Of a DNA stretch of 64,000 bases, positions 28,514 to 41,159 are shown one piece after another. The DNA is taken from contig JAQFVV010000323.1 of the NCBI GenBank assembly GCA_028023455.1, positions 434,001-498,000 of the forward strand, read 5' to 3'. Positions within the stretch are counted from its first letter, which is position 1. Every line of letters begins with the position of its first letter. The DNA is from Epiperipatus broadwayi. Lineage: Eukaryota; Onychophora; Udeonychophora; Euonychophora; Peripatidae. The position numbers were made by a program, and so were the translations under genes. Under the pieces are notes generated by a model, which did no database searches, had not been told where the DNA came from, and was given only the letters and a program-made list of their open reading frames with translations.

Positions 28514-29490
28514 GGAAAAATAAAAATGAAATACCTTTCTAACAATATTTTGTATAATTTACATGTATAATCAAAACAAAGTTCACAACTAAAACTATGT
28601 ACTTATCAATATTTTTATAGATCTGATAGACATCTGACAATTACCAGAATGAATAGTGATCTGCAATTTTGAGATAGACAATGAATTCAGTCACTGGATT
28701 ATAAGTACACAATACACCATGAATACCAAAGGGACTCTCTAAATTGAGACACTATGAGCTACTACAACCCATAATAAGGAAAATACAAACATGTTTGTAA
28801 AGATCTCTACTGTGGAGAATTGGAAAATACAAAATGATGACCTGGTTCTTTGAGTTTTATGAGCTGGGAAATATAAAACTATGCCTTGCTCTTCTTTTTG
28901 GTGACATAGAGGCTGGAATCATGTTAGGACTACATTAACTGCTCTGTTATTGAATGTATGAAATACCAAAATGGGTTGGAGCAAATAGCCAAGATAGAAC
29001 ACCCCCAGGAAATTCCCTAAATCCATTGCATCTTCAAGCAAATAAAAATCTTCATCCATCATCAAAACTGAAAATACAGTTAAACACACTTCAACAATCA
29101 AACATACAATCCAGTCTCCAAAATCATTGATTTTGTACTTAACTCTAAACATTATCAAAAGTATTGTCATCTATTTCCCAGTAATTTTTAAAATAATTCT
29201 GTTTCTTTTTCAGTTGTAGCTTGAGATCAAATTGATAATTTTAATGTGATGATCACCAGTATGTGATCATCATCAGCTTTACCTTGGGCAACCATCTGTA
29301 ATGATTGTCACAGTATATGATTACCATCAGCCTTCAGCTGGGTAGCCATTTGTAATGGGATTGGAGTATCAAAGTGTTTGAAAGAAGGTTGTATTCAGAA
29401 AGATGGTAAATCATCATCACTCCCAAGTAAATTAAATTTAAAATAATGAAATTTACAAAAAGTATAATATTTAATAAGTAATAAGATCTA
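28514..29490. other. Intron sequence with small tandem duplication
   Basis: Two diverged ~60-bp copies near 29265-29360 share GATCATCATCAGC/GATTACCATCAGC and a following TTTGTAATG-type block. Nothing else is recognised. Confidence 0.45.
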
Positions 29491-29697
<207 letters not shown>

Positions 29698-31290
29698 TTT
29701 TTCCATCTGACTAGGTCTCTGTTACACATATAATGTCCAGTTGATCAAGTTATGTAAAAAGAAGAACGTATTTTTATTTCTAAAAACATAACTATATTTT
29801 CTGATCAACCCTACCTAGTAATTGTTACGATTTATGCTATCGATGAAATCAGTTTTTAATTTCTTTGAAAGGTGCCAGGATTCTGTAAGATCTACTGAAA
29901 TCATCAAACTTATCATAACTCATAAATTAAAAAGAAAAAATGCTTTTAAGAGTAATCGGTATTATATTTTACCATGAACTAGAATTATTTTATAAATATT
30001 ATTATTCCTGGAACTTATTCATAACATATTGGCAAAGGTAAATTATATTTTTAAATCTTACTACACTAATATTAATAAATTTAATAATAAACATTAATAA
30101 CTATTATTAATAATGTACAAGAAAAAGTTGGTATTAGAAATAAAGATTTTTATTCTAAAAATTAAAATAGACAAATTACTAATTAAATAAATTGGAGAGA
30201 ACACACGCTAATCTAGATATGAATCCATTAATAAAAAACAACAGTTAAACAATTATTAAAAAGTTCTTGGGTAAACAAAAGTCTCTTGATCACTAAAATT
30301 AATGTCTCTATTGGGATCCTATTATAAGTATATTATAAGTATATTTTTTAGAATTGTTTGCAAATGCTTAGTTTTGTCACAATCGGGAATAATAATGAGT
30401 CATAGCTTACTGGTAAGTTTAGTGAGAAGATTGTAGATTACTATGCATAGTTTTTTGCATTAGAATGAGCTCAGCCATTAGTTATAAGTTGTTCTTGGTC
30501 CTGATTCCAAAGGATACTCATGGAAGCTTTTCTGGTGTCCATCTTGCCATCTAAAGCTCCAGTCTATTCCCACATGAAGAATTATTTTATCATGAAGTGG
30601 TCTTGGATTCCATAATCCAAGACCAACCAAAAGAAAAACAGGCAAGCCAAGACACTTATAAAACTGGCCTCTCTCTTTTTATACTCGAGGTCCAGTTTTT
30701 TAGACTTCTGCACATACTTTTTGTTTATCAAAAATATACGCTGATAATCTTGTACATTCTTTATAAAATTTACATTACAAAGTCTTTATTTTTTTGTAGC
30801 ATAATTCTGCCATCTTTAATTAGCTAAAATATTTTTTATTTAGCTTATCTTTTTACTTTTGGAATTCTTTTAATTTATCTGGATTAGTAATCTGCGTATC
30901 TTTTGTTCTCTCCAATTTTAACTTTTAATTACATAAAAAAAATATGAAAGACAATTTAAAATTTCACTGTACATTTTTAAAAAAAGTAAATTATACTAAT
31001 AAAAAAATCTAAGTTTACTCTTTTTTTTTAGCTTTTACCAAATGCCAATATATTTGTACCATATATAAATAAACGGTATAATATATAATTTAAAAATGTG
31101 ATATAAAAGAGAGCATGAGATCATAATATCTCTGTGAGATTGGCCAGGTACTCCTCAGTTAACTTCTTAGAGCAACTAATAGTATAATTTTAAATCAACC
31201 AGTATTATAATAATTAATACAAGAAAAGAAATAACTATTCACTATCATGAATGATCAACAATATAAAATACATCAGAAAACAAAATATAT
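29698..31290. other. AT-rich intron sequence
   Basis: A perfect 11-bp-arm hairpin (GGTCTTGGATT, CCAT, AATCCAAGACC) lies at 30599-30624. No exon or element is recognised. Confidence 0.5.
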
Positions 31291-31382
31291 TTATTAGACC
31301 TTTTTAAATGTTTTAATTTATAACACAATTCTGTTTTAAATTCAGAGTTATTTAACTCTATATTTATTATTTTTATTACCAG

Positions 31383-31483
31383 TGAATGTAGAAAAATATT
31401 TACAACAATTAATGTCTGTGTGTATTTCTACTTTTCTTCTACTTTATATGGTACTTTTCTATTCTATTGTATTAGCCATTTGA
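31383..31483 (+). CDS. Candidate terminal exon b encoding a hydrophobic C-terminal tail
   Basis: TTTTTATTACCAG| precedes a 32-codon frame that continues the Ig2 phase and stops at 31481-31483. It begins VNVEKYLQQ. The rest, from L9 to the last residue, is almost entirely hydrophobic (MSVCISTFLLLYMVLFYSIV) with no charged residue, and the stop follows immediately. Joined to Ig2, the product would be signal peptide, two Ig domains and a hydrophobic tail, the layout of a tail-anchored or GPI-anchored Ig protein. The in-frame phase and hydrophobicity are seen; use as an exon is inferred. Hydrophobic frames arise easily in AT-rich DNA, so confidence is low. Confidence 0.3.
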
Positions 31484-31589
31484 TGGCATTAACTGGGCCT
31501 GTGATTCTATATAACTATCGGCTTAGCTTTGTAATAGAAAATTATAGTAACTAATAATAATTAATATTACTATTTAAACAAAATTTAAA

Positions 31590-32305
31590 AATTCATCCTA
31601 AATTTAAAAATGATACCCGAATAATTTACATTTTTTGGACAGTAATTAATCAGAAAATCGGTTGTATTTGTTTGTGTGTATATATAAAAAGTTACATTAT
31701 TTTTTTAATAGAAAATAATAACAAATTTTATAAATTCACACTAAATTTAAAAATAAAAATGATACCCAACTAATTTGCTTTTTTTTTTTTTTGATAGTAA
31801 CTAATCAAACAGTTGGTTATTGTTGTTAGTGTGTATATAAAAAAGTAACATTATTTAAATACTAAATTTAAAAATAATACCTGACTAATTTGCCTTTTTT
31901 TGACAGTAATTAATTAGAAACTGAGTTGTTTTTGTGTGTGTGAATATATTAAATGTAACATTATTTAAATATTAAATTTAAAAATCATTCCTGACTAATT
32001 TGCTTTTTTTTTTGACAATAATTAATCAGAAACTGGGTTGTTTTTGTTAATGTCTATATATAAAAAGTAATATTATTTAAATACTAAATTTAAACATGAT
32101 ACCTGACTAATTTTTTTTTTTTTTTTGGTATTGGCAGGAATTAATTAGAAACTGACTCGTTTCTGTTTGTGTGTATATATAAAAAGTAATGTTGTTTAAA
32201 TACTAACAGTAAAAATATTAACTGATTAATTTGCTTTTTTTTGACAGTAATTCATAATAAGAAACAGGGTTGTTTTTGTTTGTATGTACATATAAAAAGT
32301 AACTT
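31590..32305. repeat. Tandem array of ~110-148-bp units (about 6 copies)
   Basis: Successive units repeat TGATACC(T)GACTAATTTGC, a poly-T run, GACAGTAATTAATCAGAAAC, GGTTGTTTTTG and TATATAAAAAGTAAC blocks. The repeated block lies near 31615, 31763, 31880, 31991, 32103 and 32220. Units are diverged. No coding potential. Confidence 0.8.
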
Positions 32306-32769
32306 GTCACGGACAAATTCTCATGAAAACATTACTTTTTGCATGATCATTGAAATACTGCTGTGCCACACCCTTAAAAGCAATTTTTGAGCATTACACA
32401 TTCTTGGTGGAACTTTCACAACATTGTTAATAAACTAGGTCAGAGCACTTGAAAAAAATACCTTTGTAATGAAATTTTAAAAAATTATGACAGGCTGAAA
32501 GACACACACTCTCACACAAAACAATAGAGAAAATAGACATTCTAGTATTATGATAAAGTGAATAATACAACCAACTATGGCATCCAATAAAGGCAATTGT
32601 CTGTGCTTTTAACAGAGAAAAAGGCCAGAGCAGCAACCAGTGGAGAGTCTTTCTGTGTTTTATCATAGAAAGAATCCTCTTGGGTTGGGTGAGGTTGCTG
32701 AAATAGTATATTTTTAGGAATTTACCTAGAAATAGTACCAACATGTGACTGACATGATAGAATATAAAA

Positions 32770-32864
<95 letters not shown>

Positions 32865-33273
32865 ACAAACAACTATGTTGTTGTGCATCATGTAATCCAA
32901 CTGTTTATAATATATATATATGCAAATTCCTTTTCATCCATACATTAAATTAAACAGACAAAATTATTTACATCATAACATTTTTTAACTTTTGACAACT
33001 CTTCTTTCATTTATAAGCAAATGTTTTTGTCAGCATTTCAATGTAATGTATAAATTCATTTTTTATTATATAAGAAAAATATTTAGATACTAAATCATAG
33101 AAAAATTTGAACAATCTTTATATTGTGATGATCATAAATGTGATCAAGTAATGAAAAATGAAGCCACCATAAACATATTTTTTTCTAAAAATGAATTTTA
33201 CAACCAACAAGTAACTAACAATATACATCATATGTTTATTAATGAAAACTAAATAAAACAGCAAATTAACAAT
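32306..33273. other. Intron sequence with compound TA/TG microsatellite
   Basis: A TA array (32777-32825) continues into a TG array (to about 32862). The GC-richer segment 32310-32760 has a minus-strand open frame of about 105 codons (32427-32744) with no recognisable domain; I do not call it a gene. Confidence 0.6.
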
Positions 33274-33660
33274 TCTCTCCATACAGAAGCACCATTTAGT
33301 GCAAACCAGAGTAGTCAATGAATGAAGAAATGTGTGTACATAAAATTCCTATCTATTGCTTCCACATCTAATACCCCAGACTAGTTTCTAGCTTGTGGCT
33401 TTCATCAATGAGAAGTTTTGAATCTGAGAGCACTGCACCTGGATCTTAGGATTGAATGCAACATTCCAGCAGCCAATCTGCAGATATTAAATGAGTAGGC
33501 AGTAGTTAGGAATTTTATTCACAAATTTTTCTGCATCCATTTTATTACTCTGGCTGGCACTGACTGGTGATATTGTTTGGAGAATTTTTGCCTCTGTATA
33601 AACAGTTTGTGTAAGCATGAAAAAAGATGATCATGTATTGTTTAGTTGTTTAATATTATA
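33274..33660. mobile_element. Second copy of the fold-back family
   Basis: It begins with the same CTCTCCATACAG block as the element at 16370 and folds back near 33477. The left arm (about 33274-33475) and right arm (about 33490-33600) share the TACTCTGG, CTGCATCCAT and GGAATTTTAT blocks in inverse. It is more diverged than the 16-kb copy and lacks a clear target duplication. Confidence 0.65.
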
Positions 33661-34132
33661 TGTTGCAATTGTTATTTATATGACTTTATGTTATGAGACA
33701 GTAGTTTATAATTTAAACTTTATAATGACAATATTATTCAATCTTGCTTTAATTATATAATTTATTGTATTTGAATGTACCACATAAAGTCGTTTAATCT
33801 AGCTATCTAAACAGGGGCTGAGATGAGATGTTAGAAAAATTTTAAGATCCATGACAAAAGTATGTCGTCATATTATATTTCTTAATTCTGATAAAGTAAA
33901 TTTATTATTAACAGTAATCTTAAAGCTTGTTATTCCCACAATCATTAATGTATAATATAAAGAAGCAAAGGCAAAATATGCAATTCGAATAAGTATAAAA
34001 ATCATTATTCCTTAATAGCAATACATTTATCTACCTTCAATTACATTAATAAAATATATGCACGTAAACATTGTTATATGACTATGTTTTGTAATCTGCA
34101 AACAAATCATGGTATGTCAAAATTTCCATCGC
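33661..34132. other. AT-rich intron sequence
   Basis: Nothing recognised. Confidence 0.5.
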
Positions 34133-34145
34133 AATGCATATAATG

Positions 34146-34189
<44 letters not shown>

Positions 34190-34256
34190 CATTATATGCA
34201 TGATATATGGTTGATGATATATATATATATATATATATATATATCATCAACCATTA
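34133..34256. repeat. Two TA arrays with inverted flanks (junction hairpins)
   Basis: TGCATATAATGTAATA, a TA array and TATTACATTATATGCA form one palindrome. After 10 nt, ATGGTTGATGATATA, a second TA array and TATATCATCAACCAT form another. The last block is the 3' terminus of the RTE element that follows, so its terminal dozen bases occur twice in opposite orientation. Confidence 0.95.
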
Positions 34257-34697
34257 TCAATCCACTGCAGGAAGGTCTCTCCGAGTTCAATACATCTCCG
34301 ATCTTTAGCTTCTCTTCTTCACATCACCCCTGCACACATTCTTATTTCATCCATCCATCTCACATGTGGTCTCTTTCTAGGTCTTTTACAATATCTTGGA
34401 ATCCACTTTAAGATTTCAGTTGTCCATGTATTATCATCTCTTCTAGCAATATATCCAACCCAATTCTAGTCTTTTAATTTTTTCAATGAGGTCAATAACA
34501 CCTGTTTGTTCTCTTACCCATATATTGCATTTTCGATCTCTTCTTGTTACTCCCAACATGCATCATTCCATACTTCTTTGAGTGGACTGAAGTCTCTGTA
34601 TTGCTCTTCTATTAAGTTTCCAAGTCTCAGATCCATAAGTAAAAACTGGAAAAACACATTTATTAAAAAAATTCTTTTTCAAACACATAGGCATATT

Positions 34698-35690
34698 TCA
34701 TTTTAGTATCAAGTTATTTCTAACAAAAGCACTACAACTAAGTTGAATTCTATGATTAATTTCATCCATTATGTTTCCATCTGTATTAATAATCTGACCA
34801 AGGTATTTGTAACTGTTAACTTCTTCTAACTCATAATAATCAATCTTAATTTTCATACTTTGATAAAATCCATTAAACATTACTTTAGTCTTTTTAACAT
34901 TTATCTTTAGACCTACTTTCCTACTTTCATCTGATAACTTCTGCAACATTTCCTCCAGATCTAAAGCATTATATGCAAAAACAACTACATCATCTGCAAA
35001 ATCCAAATGACTTAAATAATCTCCATTTTCTTTTACTCCTTTAGCTTCCCATTTTAATCCACAAAATACTTTTTGCAGCAATGCTGTAAAAAGTTTTGGA
35101 GATATAAAGTCACCCTGTCTTACACCCTTTTCAATGTTGTTGTTCCCAGTAATGTTATGTAATCTAATTGTTGCTGCTGCATTTTTATAAATATTCTTTA
35201 AAATATGAAAATATCCTGGATCTAAATCTTGATGATCCAATGCTTTAATTACTGAAGAAATGTTTATAGAATCAAATGCCTTTTCATAATATACAAATGT
35301 AAAACATAATGGCAACTCATATTCATTTGTCCATTCTATAATTTTTCTCAATGCCTGGATATGATCTCCTGTACTAAAACCACTTTTAAATCCAGCTTGT
35401 TATCTTGGTTGATGGAAATCCAATGTCCTCTGTAGACGAGTTGTAATTATCTTGGTAAAAATTTTGTATAAAACTGATAAAAGGCTGGTGGGTTTGTAAT
35501 TTCTAATATCTTCTTTATTATCTTTTTTAAATATTAATATTAATACTGCATTCTTCCAATCATCAGGTACATCTTTATCATTTAGACATTTGGTATATAA
35601 CTTTGCTAAACCTTTTTCTATTTCTTCACCTGCTTCTTTTAATATGTGAATTATAATTTCATCATTACCTAGAGCCTTTCCTTTCTTCAT
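34698..35690 (-). pseudogene. RTE reverse transcriptase, broken
   Basis: Two in-frame open stretches (35690-35400 and 35351-34698) are separated by a single stop near 35400; a further in-frame stop lies near 35707. Visible RT motifs in order are GKALGNDEI (finger region), NYKPTSLLSVLYKIF, the motif A region FVYYEKAFDSI, KGVRQGDFISPKLFT (motif B), HLDFADDVVVFA (motif C, the FADD box) and NVKKTKVMFNG (motif D), then the YLGQIINTDG thumb block. In motif A the residue before YEKAFD, normally the catalytic Asp in RTE enzymes, reads Tyr. With the stops, this confirms a dead copy. Confidence 0.85.
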
Positions 35691-36344
35691 ACATTTAATT
35701 GCATGTCACACTTCTTTATTTAAAATTCTGGGCAATTCAGAAGATGTAATAGATATAGGAGGTACTTGTTCTTTATTACTATATAATTCTTGATAAATAC
35801 TTATATCCATTTCATGATGTCATCTCTCTTTTTAGTAATAATTACATCTTATTTCTTATTGCAGATATAAATTTCCTGCCAATACCAAAATATTAATTTA
35901 CACTTTTGAAACTTTTATTCTCTTCTACAGATTTCCTTGATATTTTACAGTTATACTTTCTTATATCATTTTCAACTCTTTTTCGCACCATTTTACAAAA
36001 TTCGAGATATTCAATTCTTTTTAATGCATCATATTTATATATCTTCATTTTTTTTTCTACATAAATTCACTAGTCTTAGAAGAAATTTTATTGGCAATTG
36101 CTGCTTCTTTCTACCAGCTATTTTTGATGCAGTTTACAAAAGTGTATCAATTATTTTCATATTAATTTCATTTAAATCTGAATCATGTTCAAAATCTACT
36201 AATGTTAAAACCGATTTGTAAGTTCTAATTTAAATTCAGTAGAATGTTTCTGGAGATTAAAAATATCAACTGTAATTATTGTTTTTTGTAATAATTTTTG
36301 TCTCTCTAGCTTTGCATTAACACTCATATCTTACATCTTACTAA

Positions 36345-36749
36345 TCAATGATCACTTCCTGTGTTAAATTTATTAAGAACAATACAATCTTGAAATTTGT
36401 ATTTTCTGTTAGTCAAAATATAATCCAATACTGTTGTACCTTTATTTGGATACTTCCATTTCCATTTCCTTTTAACACTTTTCTCAAAAAAAGAATTCAT
36501 AATATAAAGTTTTTCTTTTTCTGAAAACTCCACAAGTCTATTTCCTCTTTCATTTCTATTACCATAACCAAAATTACCTACAACCCTTTCATCTTTCATT
36601 TTTTTAGCAATTCTGGTGTTAAAGTCTCCCATAACAATTTTAAAATGTTGTTTACTCTTATCAAAAGCCTTTTGTATATTCTTATAAAAATCTTCTTCTA
36701 CTTCATAACTAAGAAAACTTGTTGGAGCATAAACCTGAATTATCTGCAT
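36345..36749 (-). pseudogene. RTE endonuclease C-terminal part
   Basis: 134 open codons carry MQIIQVYAPTS, the MGDFNTRIA block (catalytic Asp and Asn), YPNKGTTVLDYILT and the terminal GSDH, the hallmarks of apurinic-type LINE endonucleases. The N-terminal catalytic Asn and Glu blocks are missing because of truncation at the TA junction. Confidence 0.85.
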
Positions 36750-36750
36750 T

Positions 36751-36788
<38 letters not shown>

Positions 36789-36805
36789 AATGCAGATATA
36801 TTCAG

Positions 36806-36845
<40 letters not shown>

Positions 36846-36853
36846 CTGAATAT
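36745..36853. repeat. Two TA arrays with inverted flanks at the RTE-Penelope junction
   Basis: ATCTGCATTTGATATA, a TA array and ATATCAAATGCAGAT form a palindrome that copies the RTE edge. Then ATATTCAGTTATA, a TA array and TATAACTGAATAT form a second one that copies the Penelope edge. The layout mirrors that at 34133-34256. Confidence 0.95.
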
Positions 36854-36904
36854 TTGTAAATACAGTAACTAAATAATTAAAAAATTTTATCCACTTAGGA
36901 GCAC

Positions 36905-37673
36905 TTTCGATTATCTCAGTAATCTGTGTCAACTAAAGCTTTGAAATGCCAACTTTCCCAAAATTTTTTGATCTTAATGTTTGCTGCCTGCCTGTTAATT
37001 AAGTCATGTTTATATTTGTATATTAGCATAGCTTTCTTTATTTTTCTTTTCTTGTTATTTTTTCAATTTGCAATCTTTTTTACACTGTTAAAATTGAAGT
37101 GAAAACCATAACTACATGATTTATTATGGTCATAAAAAACAGATGCTGAAATATTATTATGTACTATGCAAATTTGTTTCGATTTCTGAACACATTTTAA
37201 TAATAGCAAGTGTTCTTTAATTCTTTTTTCCAACATACATCTAGATTCACCTATATATTCACTGCCACACCTATATATCTATTTATAAATGACACAATTT
37301 TTATTTATAAATGAGGTTTTATCTTTGGAGCTATTTATTAATTTGTTTAATGTAGGAGGTGTGTAAAATGCAACCTTACATATATCTTTATAAATTTTCC
37401 TTATAAACTTTACTTGATCATTTGAAATATATGGGATTGATATCCATATTTTTTATTAACAGGAGAATCAATATTATTATTAAAATTTTTATTTTTATAT
37501 TTTGTATTAAAATCTCTAATATGATTATATATGTGATTATAACTGTAGCCAATATTTAACAATTCATTTGAATATATTTCAATATTTTTGCCTTTATCTG
37601 ATGAATATTTGCAAAGAATATTATTTCTAAATAAGAAGGACTTCAAACCTGCCATTTTGTGTGACATTGGCAC
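36905..37673 (-). pseudogene. Penelope-like C-terminal region (left arm)
   Basis: Inverted counterpart of the right arm. The 37673-37410 stretch reads GLKSFLFRNN and YSNELLNIGYSYNHIYN. The GIY-YIG segment (about 37290-37215) is present but carries more changes: the helix before the GYIG block has a stop, and the second block reads differently. Confidence 0.7.
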
Positions 37674-37732
37674 TTTTGATTTATATGGAATATAATCCTT
37701 TTTACTATTGGTTTAATAAATCAAAAGTGACA

Positions 37733-38451
37733 TCACACAAAATGGAAGGTTTGAAGTCCTTCTTATTTAGAAATAATAGTCTTTGCAAATATTCATCAGA
37801 TAAAGGCGAAAATATTGAAATATATTCGAATGAATTGTTAAATGTTGGCTATAGCTATAATCACATATATAATGTTATTAGAGATTTTAATACAAAATAT
37901 AAAAATACAAATTTTAATAATAATATTGTTTCTCCTTCTAATAATAAAATATGGATATCAATCCCATATATTTCAAATGATCAAGTAAAGTTTATAAGAA
38001 AAATTTATAAAGAAATATATGTGATATTGCATTTTACACACCTCCTACATTAAACAAATTAATAAATAACTCCAAAGATAAAACCTCATTTATAAATAAA
38101 AAATGTGTCATATATAAATGGATGTGCAGGTGTGGCAGTGGATATATAGGTGAATCTAGATGTACGTTGGAAAAAAGAACTAAAGAACACTTGCTATTAT
38201 TAAAACATGTTCAGAAATGGAAACAAAATTGCATAGTAGATAATAATATTTCAGCATCTGCTTTTTACAACTGTAATAAATCATATAGTTATGGTTTTGA
38301 CTTCAATTTTAACAGTGTACAAATATTGCAAATTGGAAAAAATAACAATAAAAGAAAAATAAAGGAAGCTATGCTAATATACAAATATAAACATGACTTA
38401 ATTAACAGGCACACCACAAATGTTAAGATCATGGAATTGTGGGAAAATTAG
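37733..38451 (+). pseudogene. Penelope-like C-terminal region with GIY-YIG endonuclease (right arm)
   Basis: The frame at 37733-38052 (GLKSFLFRNN, YSNELLNVGYSYNHIYN, ISNDQVKFIRKIYKEIY) shifts and continues at 38104-38451. There it shows YKWMCRCGSGYIGESRCTLE then KRTKEH, the GIY-YIG core (Tyr, Gly-Tyr-Ile-Gly, Arg, Glu-His), and ends KIMELWEN*. The reverse transcriptase that should precede it is absent. One frameshift breaks it. Confidence 0.8.
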
Positions 38452-38560
38452 CATTTCAAAGCTTTAGTTGACACAGATTACTGAGATAATCGAAAGCATT
38501 CCTAAGTGGATAAATTTTTTTAATTATTTAGTTACTGTATTTACAAATATTCAGTTATAT

Positions 38561-38598
38561 AATTACATATATTGCTTTAAAAATACAGACATCAAATC

Positions 38599-38640
<42 letters not shown>

Positions 38641-38700
38641 TTATATATATATATATATATATAAACATTACAAGCATATATATATATATATATGCACAAC
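38561..38700. repeat. Three TA arrays, first with inverted flank
   Basis: AAATCATTATATA, a TA array and TATATGATTT form a short palindrome, then two more TA arrays follow, separated by ATAAACATTACAAGCATA. CATTACAAGCATA also occurs beside the TA array at 56812. Confidence 0.9.
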
Positions 38701-40100
38701 TATTCTTATTGAACATAATGCAGAGGAATGTATATATGAAAGCATGCCTATCATAGTAACAGTTCAAGTAAAGTAAAAATTCATCATCAATTTTTTTATT
38801 TTATTTTTCAAGACAGAACAATATACATGACATATAACTCCAGCTTGGAATGATATAAAGTCTACATGTCTGTTAATAATATTAGTTATATATAAATTTA
38901 TACACACACTCTACACTCTACATCTTTATAAGTAAACAACATATTTTTTATGAACTTTAATTAAGTTATCCTATTACTTAATAAAATTAGAAAAGGTTTT
39001 TATAACATTTAACATTCATTTCTTCAACATGTATAAAATAAAATTCCAATAACTTTTCAATTTTAGAATAATTACATTGTTTAACAATCTCAATTTATTT
39101 AAAATTGCATTACTTCTTTAAACTCTAATAATTTATTTATTCAAATGGTAAAGATTTTACTCGTTTAATTATTAATAAATAAATTCACCGGACACTTTTA
39201 CATTATTTTCAAAACAAATTTTAAATCATATATACCTAGTATATTTAAATTATTATATAAATAATAAAACTATTATTTTAATATTTTTTATACTAAAGTT
39301 TAAGACACTTTATTAGCGTTTATAAATTAAACCACTGGAAGTTACACACCAAAAAATGTCTTTAATAAACAATTTAATTTTAATATTATTGGATTGTTAT
39401 TCTTTAGAACTGTATTACTTTGTGGTTCTTGATTAAAAATTCTGCTAATGCTAGTTGATTGATTGAATTTCATTTAAACATTTACTGTTAACACTTTCCT
39501 GAGGAAAATATACATATACAAGCCTATAACATGACTAGCCTGCAACATTCTAGATGACATCCTGTCCAAATTGGAGTGAAAGACTAGGTGTATTGCAATA
39601 ATGAGTTAACTGTATATAGCTTAACCTAAAACCTCGACACTATTAATGTTACATAATTAATCTTAATAATTCAATGATGGCATAAGTGTCTTTATATGTT
39701 ATATCTGTATATTTTGCACTAATTATGGCACCTTATGACCATATTTTAAACTGACTTTAACCTAATTCTTTATCTCTCCACGATTGAGCATTTCACAGTC
39801 GTGACATCAAAATCTACATAGCACAAATATAAAAAAGATATAAAAATGTTTATTTAAGTAGATCATCAAAGCAAATTGTGTTACATGTTTTGATCTTTTC
39901 TCATGTTTACATTTTATTCATATGTATACAAAAATATATATGCATATAAACATACATACCTAATATATATTTCTGTTTGTTTTATAAGTTTTAAACTTTC
40001 TGCCCTTACGATTTTGACATCAACTTCTCCAAATCATTTATTAAACTAGGTATTTCTAGCTCAAATATAAACTTAATTGTCAATAAGATTAATATACTTG
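38701..40100. other. AT-rich intron sequence
   Basis: No exon or element recognised. Confidence 0.5.
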
Positions 40101-40621
40101 TGGAATATCTGCATATATAATTTAGTATAAATAAAGTATATTTATCGGTAGATGCACAGGAATTATTTTCACTCATAATTACTTTTTAAAATCACTAGGA
40201 AACCAATAAAAAGAGTGCTGCAAGTAAAATATATTATAAGTCATGTATATGTCAATTAGGGCATTAGAAAAGAAACATATAAAAATGTGAGAGAACTACT
40301 GCTGCACAGAAATGAGACTGAATGTGTAGAAGTCATTTAATGGTGCTGAGGCAGAAAATTGCAGCACTCTTAGGTCAGACAAAATAGTTCCAAACACAGT
40401 GTAAAGCTTTGGAACTTTGTTAGATTGTCCAGAGGAATTAATAGCGGTTATTCTTATAATATTTTTTATGCTCTGAAATACTCTTAAATGTTTAAATGCT
40501 TTTTAATTTAATATCTGTCTTAAATAAATATCAATAAACACTATTATGCACCTGTTGTTTATATACTGAGTACATTATTATCACTGTTTCAATGGGCTTT
40601 AGAAACCCTAAGAACATAGCA
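40101..40621 (+). repeat. 5' LTR
   Basis: Starts TGGAATAT and ends ACATAGCA. Shares GCATATATAATTTAGTATAA, GAGACTGAATGTGT and GGAACTTTGTTAGAT-type blocks in the same order with 42398-42940. Confidence 0.75.
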
Positions 40622-40673
40622 GTTGGTGTAATTGACAGGATAAAACTTTAAAAAGTCAGCAGGGTGGCACAAG

Positions 40674-40805
40674 ATGACAGTAGAAATAGCCAGTGAAATC
40701 AAAGGAATACAATTAGCAGACAACACAACGAAATGTCTACTGCAAGTCATAGCAGAATTAACTTCTATGATTTATAAATTTGATGAAAATAACATTGGCT
40801 CATAA
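40674..40805 (+). pseudogene. Gag-like N-terminal fragment
   Basis: 43 codons starting MTVEIASEIKG just after the 5' LTR and the presumed primer site. Position fits gag; the sequence alone is not diagnostic. It stops at 40803. Confidence 0.35.
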
Positions 40806-41159
40806 AGAGTTGTGTAAAACATGTGTTCATAAATAAAGTAGAATATGAACACTTAATGTGTCTATATTTCTTTATTTTATAAGCCCATATATTATATAGC
40901 TTGTGAATAAATTAACTAACCCTAAATATATAGGGGACCTTCCATATAAAAAAGTTATAGAAGTATTAAATGGCTGTTTCACTCAAAGAATATCTAAGTA
41001 GGTAGCATGTTTGAGATCATGAAACTGGAAACATTTACCATGTGCAATGTAAGAAACCTTCATCTCGAATTCAACCTTACAAGAACTACAACTTTTCTGT
41101 CAATTTCATCTTTGTTTTCATTAATGTCTGTTGCCATAACATTAGACATTGTAATATGA

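Larger units (their letters stand above)
34244..36755 (-). mobile_element. RTE-type LINE, longest copy (5' truncated, inactivated)
   Basis: Read on the minus strand, an endonuclease fragment (36749-36345) is followed by a degenerate spacer, the reverse transcriptase (35690-34698) and a short C-terminal region ending in ATGATGAT next to a TA array. The N-terminal half of the endonuclease is missing at the 36755 boundary, where another TA array begins; the missing part is represented by the fragment at 17.7-18.1 kb. In-frame stops and frameshifts make it inactive. Related 3' fragments lie at 4660-4816 and 46347-47166. Confidence 0.85.
36841..38560. mobile_element. Head-to-head pair of Penelope-like elements forming a 1.7-kb palindrome
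   Basis: The left arm (36841-37683) and right arm (37717-38560) are inverted copies about 843 bp long with a 33-nt spacer. Both hold the same C-terminal part of a Penelope-like polyprotein and its 3' end, and both are cut at the same internal point. They differ by scattered substitutions and small indels, so the palindrome is not a fresh sequencing fold-back. TA arrays flank both ends. Confidence 0.85.

Noticed and set aside
32427-32744. 105-codon minus-strand open frame
   Set aside because: No domain, no splice context and no second copy. It may be chance or part of an unidentified repeat.
36841-38560. Palindrome as a pure sequencing or assembly fold-back
   Set aside because: The arms differ by scattered substitutions and indels and carry different frame lesions, which a fold-back read would not show. 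The possibility is still open for the perfect 56-bp hairpin.
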